DNA from: Brachypodius melanocephalos
Lineage: Eukaryota > Chordata > Aves > Passeriformes > Pycnonotidae
NCBI GenBank assembly: GCA_013398615.1
Contig: VZSR01001685.1
Coordinates: forward strand, 3,018,590 to 3,082,589
Direction of reading: 5' to 3'
Length of the DNA: 64,000 bases
Shown: positions 63,721 to 64,000 of the stretch, in pieces
How positions within the stretch are numbered: position 1 is the stretch's first letter
Layout of the letters: the number at the start of each line of letters is the position of its first letter
The notes under the pieces: model-generated
Told to the model about the DNA's origin: nothing
The model's input: the letters and a program-made list of their open reading frames with translations, nothing else
Databases searched by the model: none
Made by a program: the position numbers and the translations under genes

Positions 63721-64000
63721 TTCAAGGATGATAGAGTGGCCCTGGATGGACTTACAATTATAGGTATTCATTTTAGAATACATATATACATATATATTTA
63801 AACATTGTTCATATATTCCTTTCTTCTGTCTTTCAGATTTAAATTTTTAAGGAGCCACTACAACTAGAATGCTACAACTTATGACTTGCACTGAAGATTT
63901 GATCTTATTAATGGTATTTTCTTAGATAACAAACACGTTAGCCTATTCTTCCTAACTTGCTTTACTACTAAAAAAAAATTGCTTTTCCTTCCTGCTGTTC
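63721..64000. other. intergenic AT-rich end of window
   Basis: Less than 300 nt of AT-rich sequence with an ATATATACATATATAT stretch near 63781. Nothing else is recognised. Confidence 0.6.

Noticed and set aside
1..64000. CRISPR arrays, operons, tRNA or rRNA genes
   Set aside because: None is seen. The only tRNA-related match is the retroviral primer-binding site, which has no tRNA body around it.

Overview
The window looks like a piece of a bird chromosome, or at least a sauropsid one. It is AT-rich and gene-poor. The four coding exons found have clean GT-AG junctions, and most recognisable interspersed repeats are CR1 LINEs. Several of these carry the ATTCTGTG-type 3' tail typical of bird CR1. 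Two runs of exactly 100 N mark assembly gaps. There are no operons, CRISPR arrays or other prokaryotic features.

Positions 1-15300 hold the 3' end of a type II classical cadherin gene on the + strand, most probably CDH19. Four exons of 122, 118, 252 and about 494+ nt keep one open reading frame. They run from the EC4/EC5 boundary through EC5, the single membrane helix and the whole cytoplasmic tail to a stop at 14684. The juxtamembrane p120-catenin region and the C-terminal beta-catenin region are both recognisable. All upstream exons lie outside the window. Introns of 8.1, 2.0 and 2.3 kb separate the exons, and a 3'UTR with several candidate poly(A) signals follows.

From about 15.3 kb to the end I find no convincing host exon, so the rest reads as intergenic gene desert. 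It contains degenerate CR1 pieces on both strands (26153-27190, 29670-30100, 36045-37615, 41683-41800, 52984-53317, 56335-56588 and probably 63325-63720). It also contains simple repeats, one small irregular tandem repeat, and a few unique stretches that could be conserved non-coding elements.

The most informative accessory feature is at 60.4-61.5 kb on the minus strand. It is the 5' end of an endogenous retrovirus, with a 456-bp LTR that has imperfect inverted ends, a TATA box and a poly(A) signal. Next come a primer-binding site matching elongator tRNA-Met at 16 of 17 bases, a leader, and an open Gag matrix-like reading frame. No other retroviral genes and no second LTR are visible. I found no new multi-gene system in this window.
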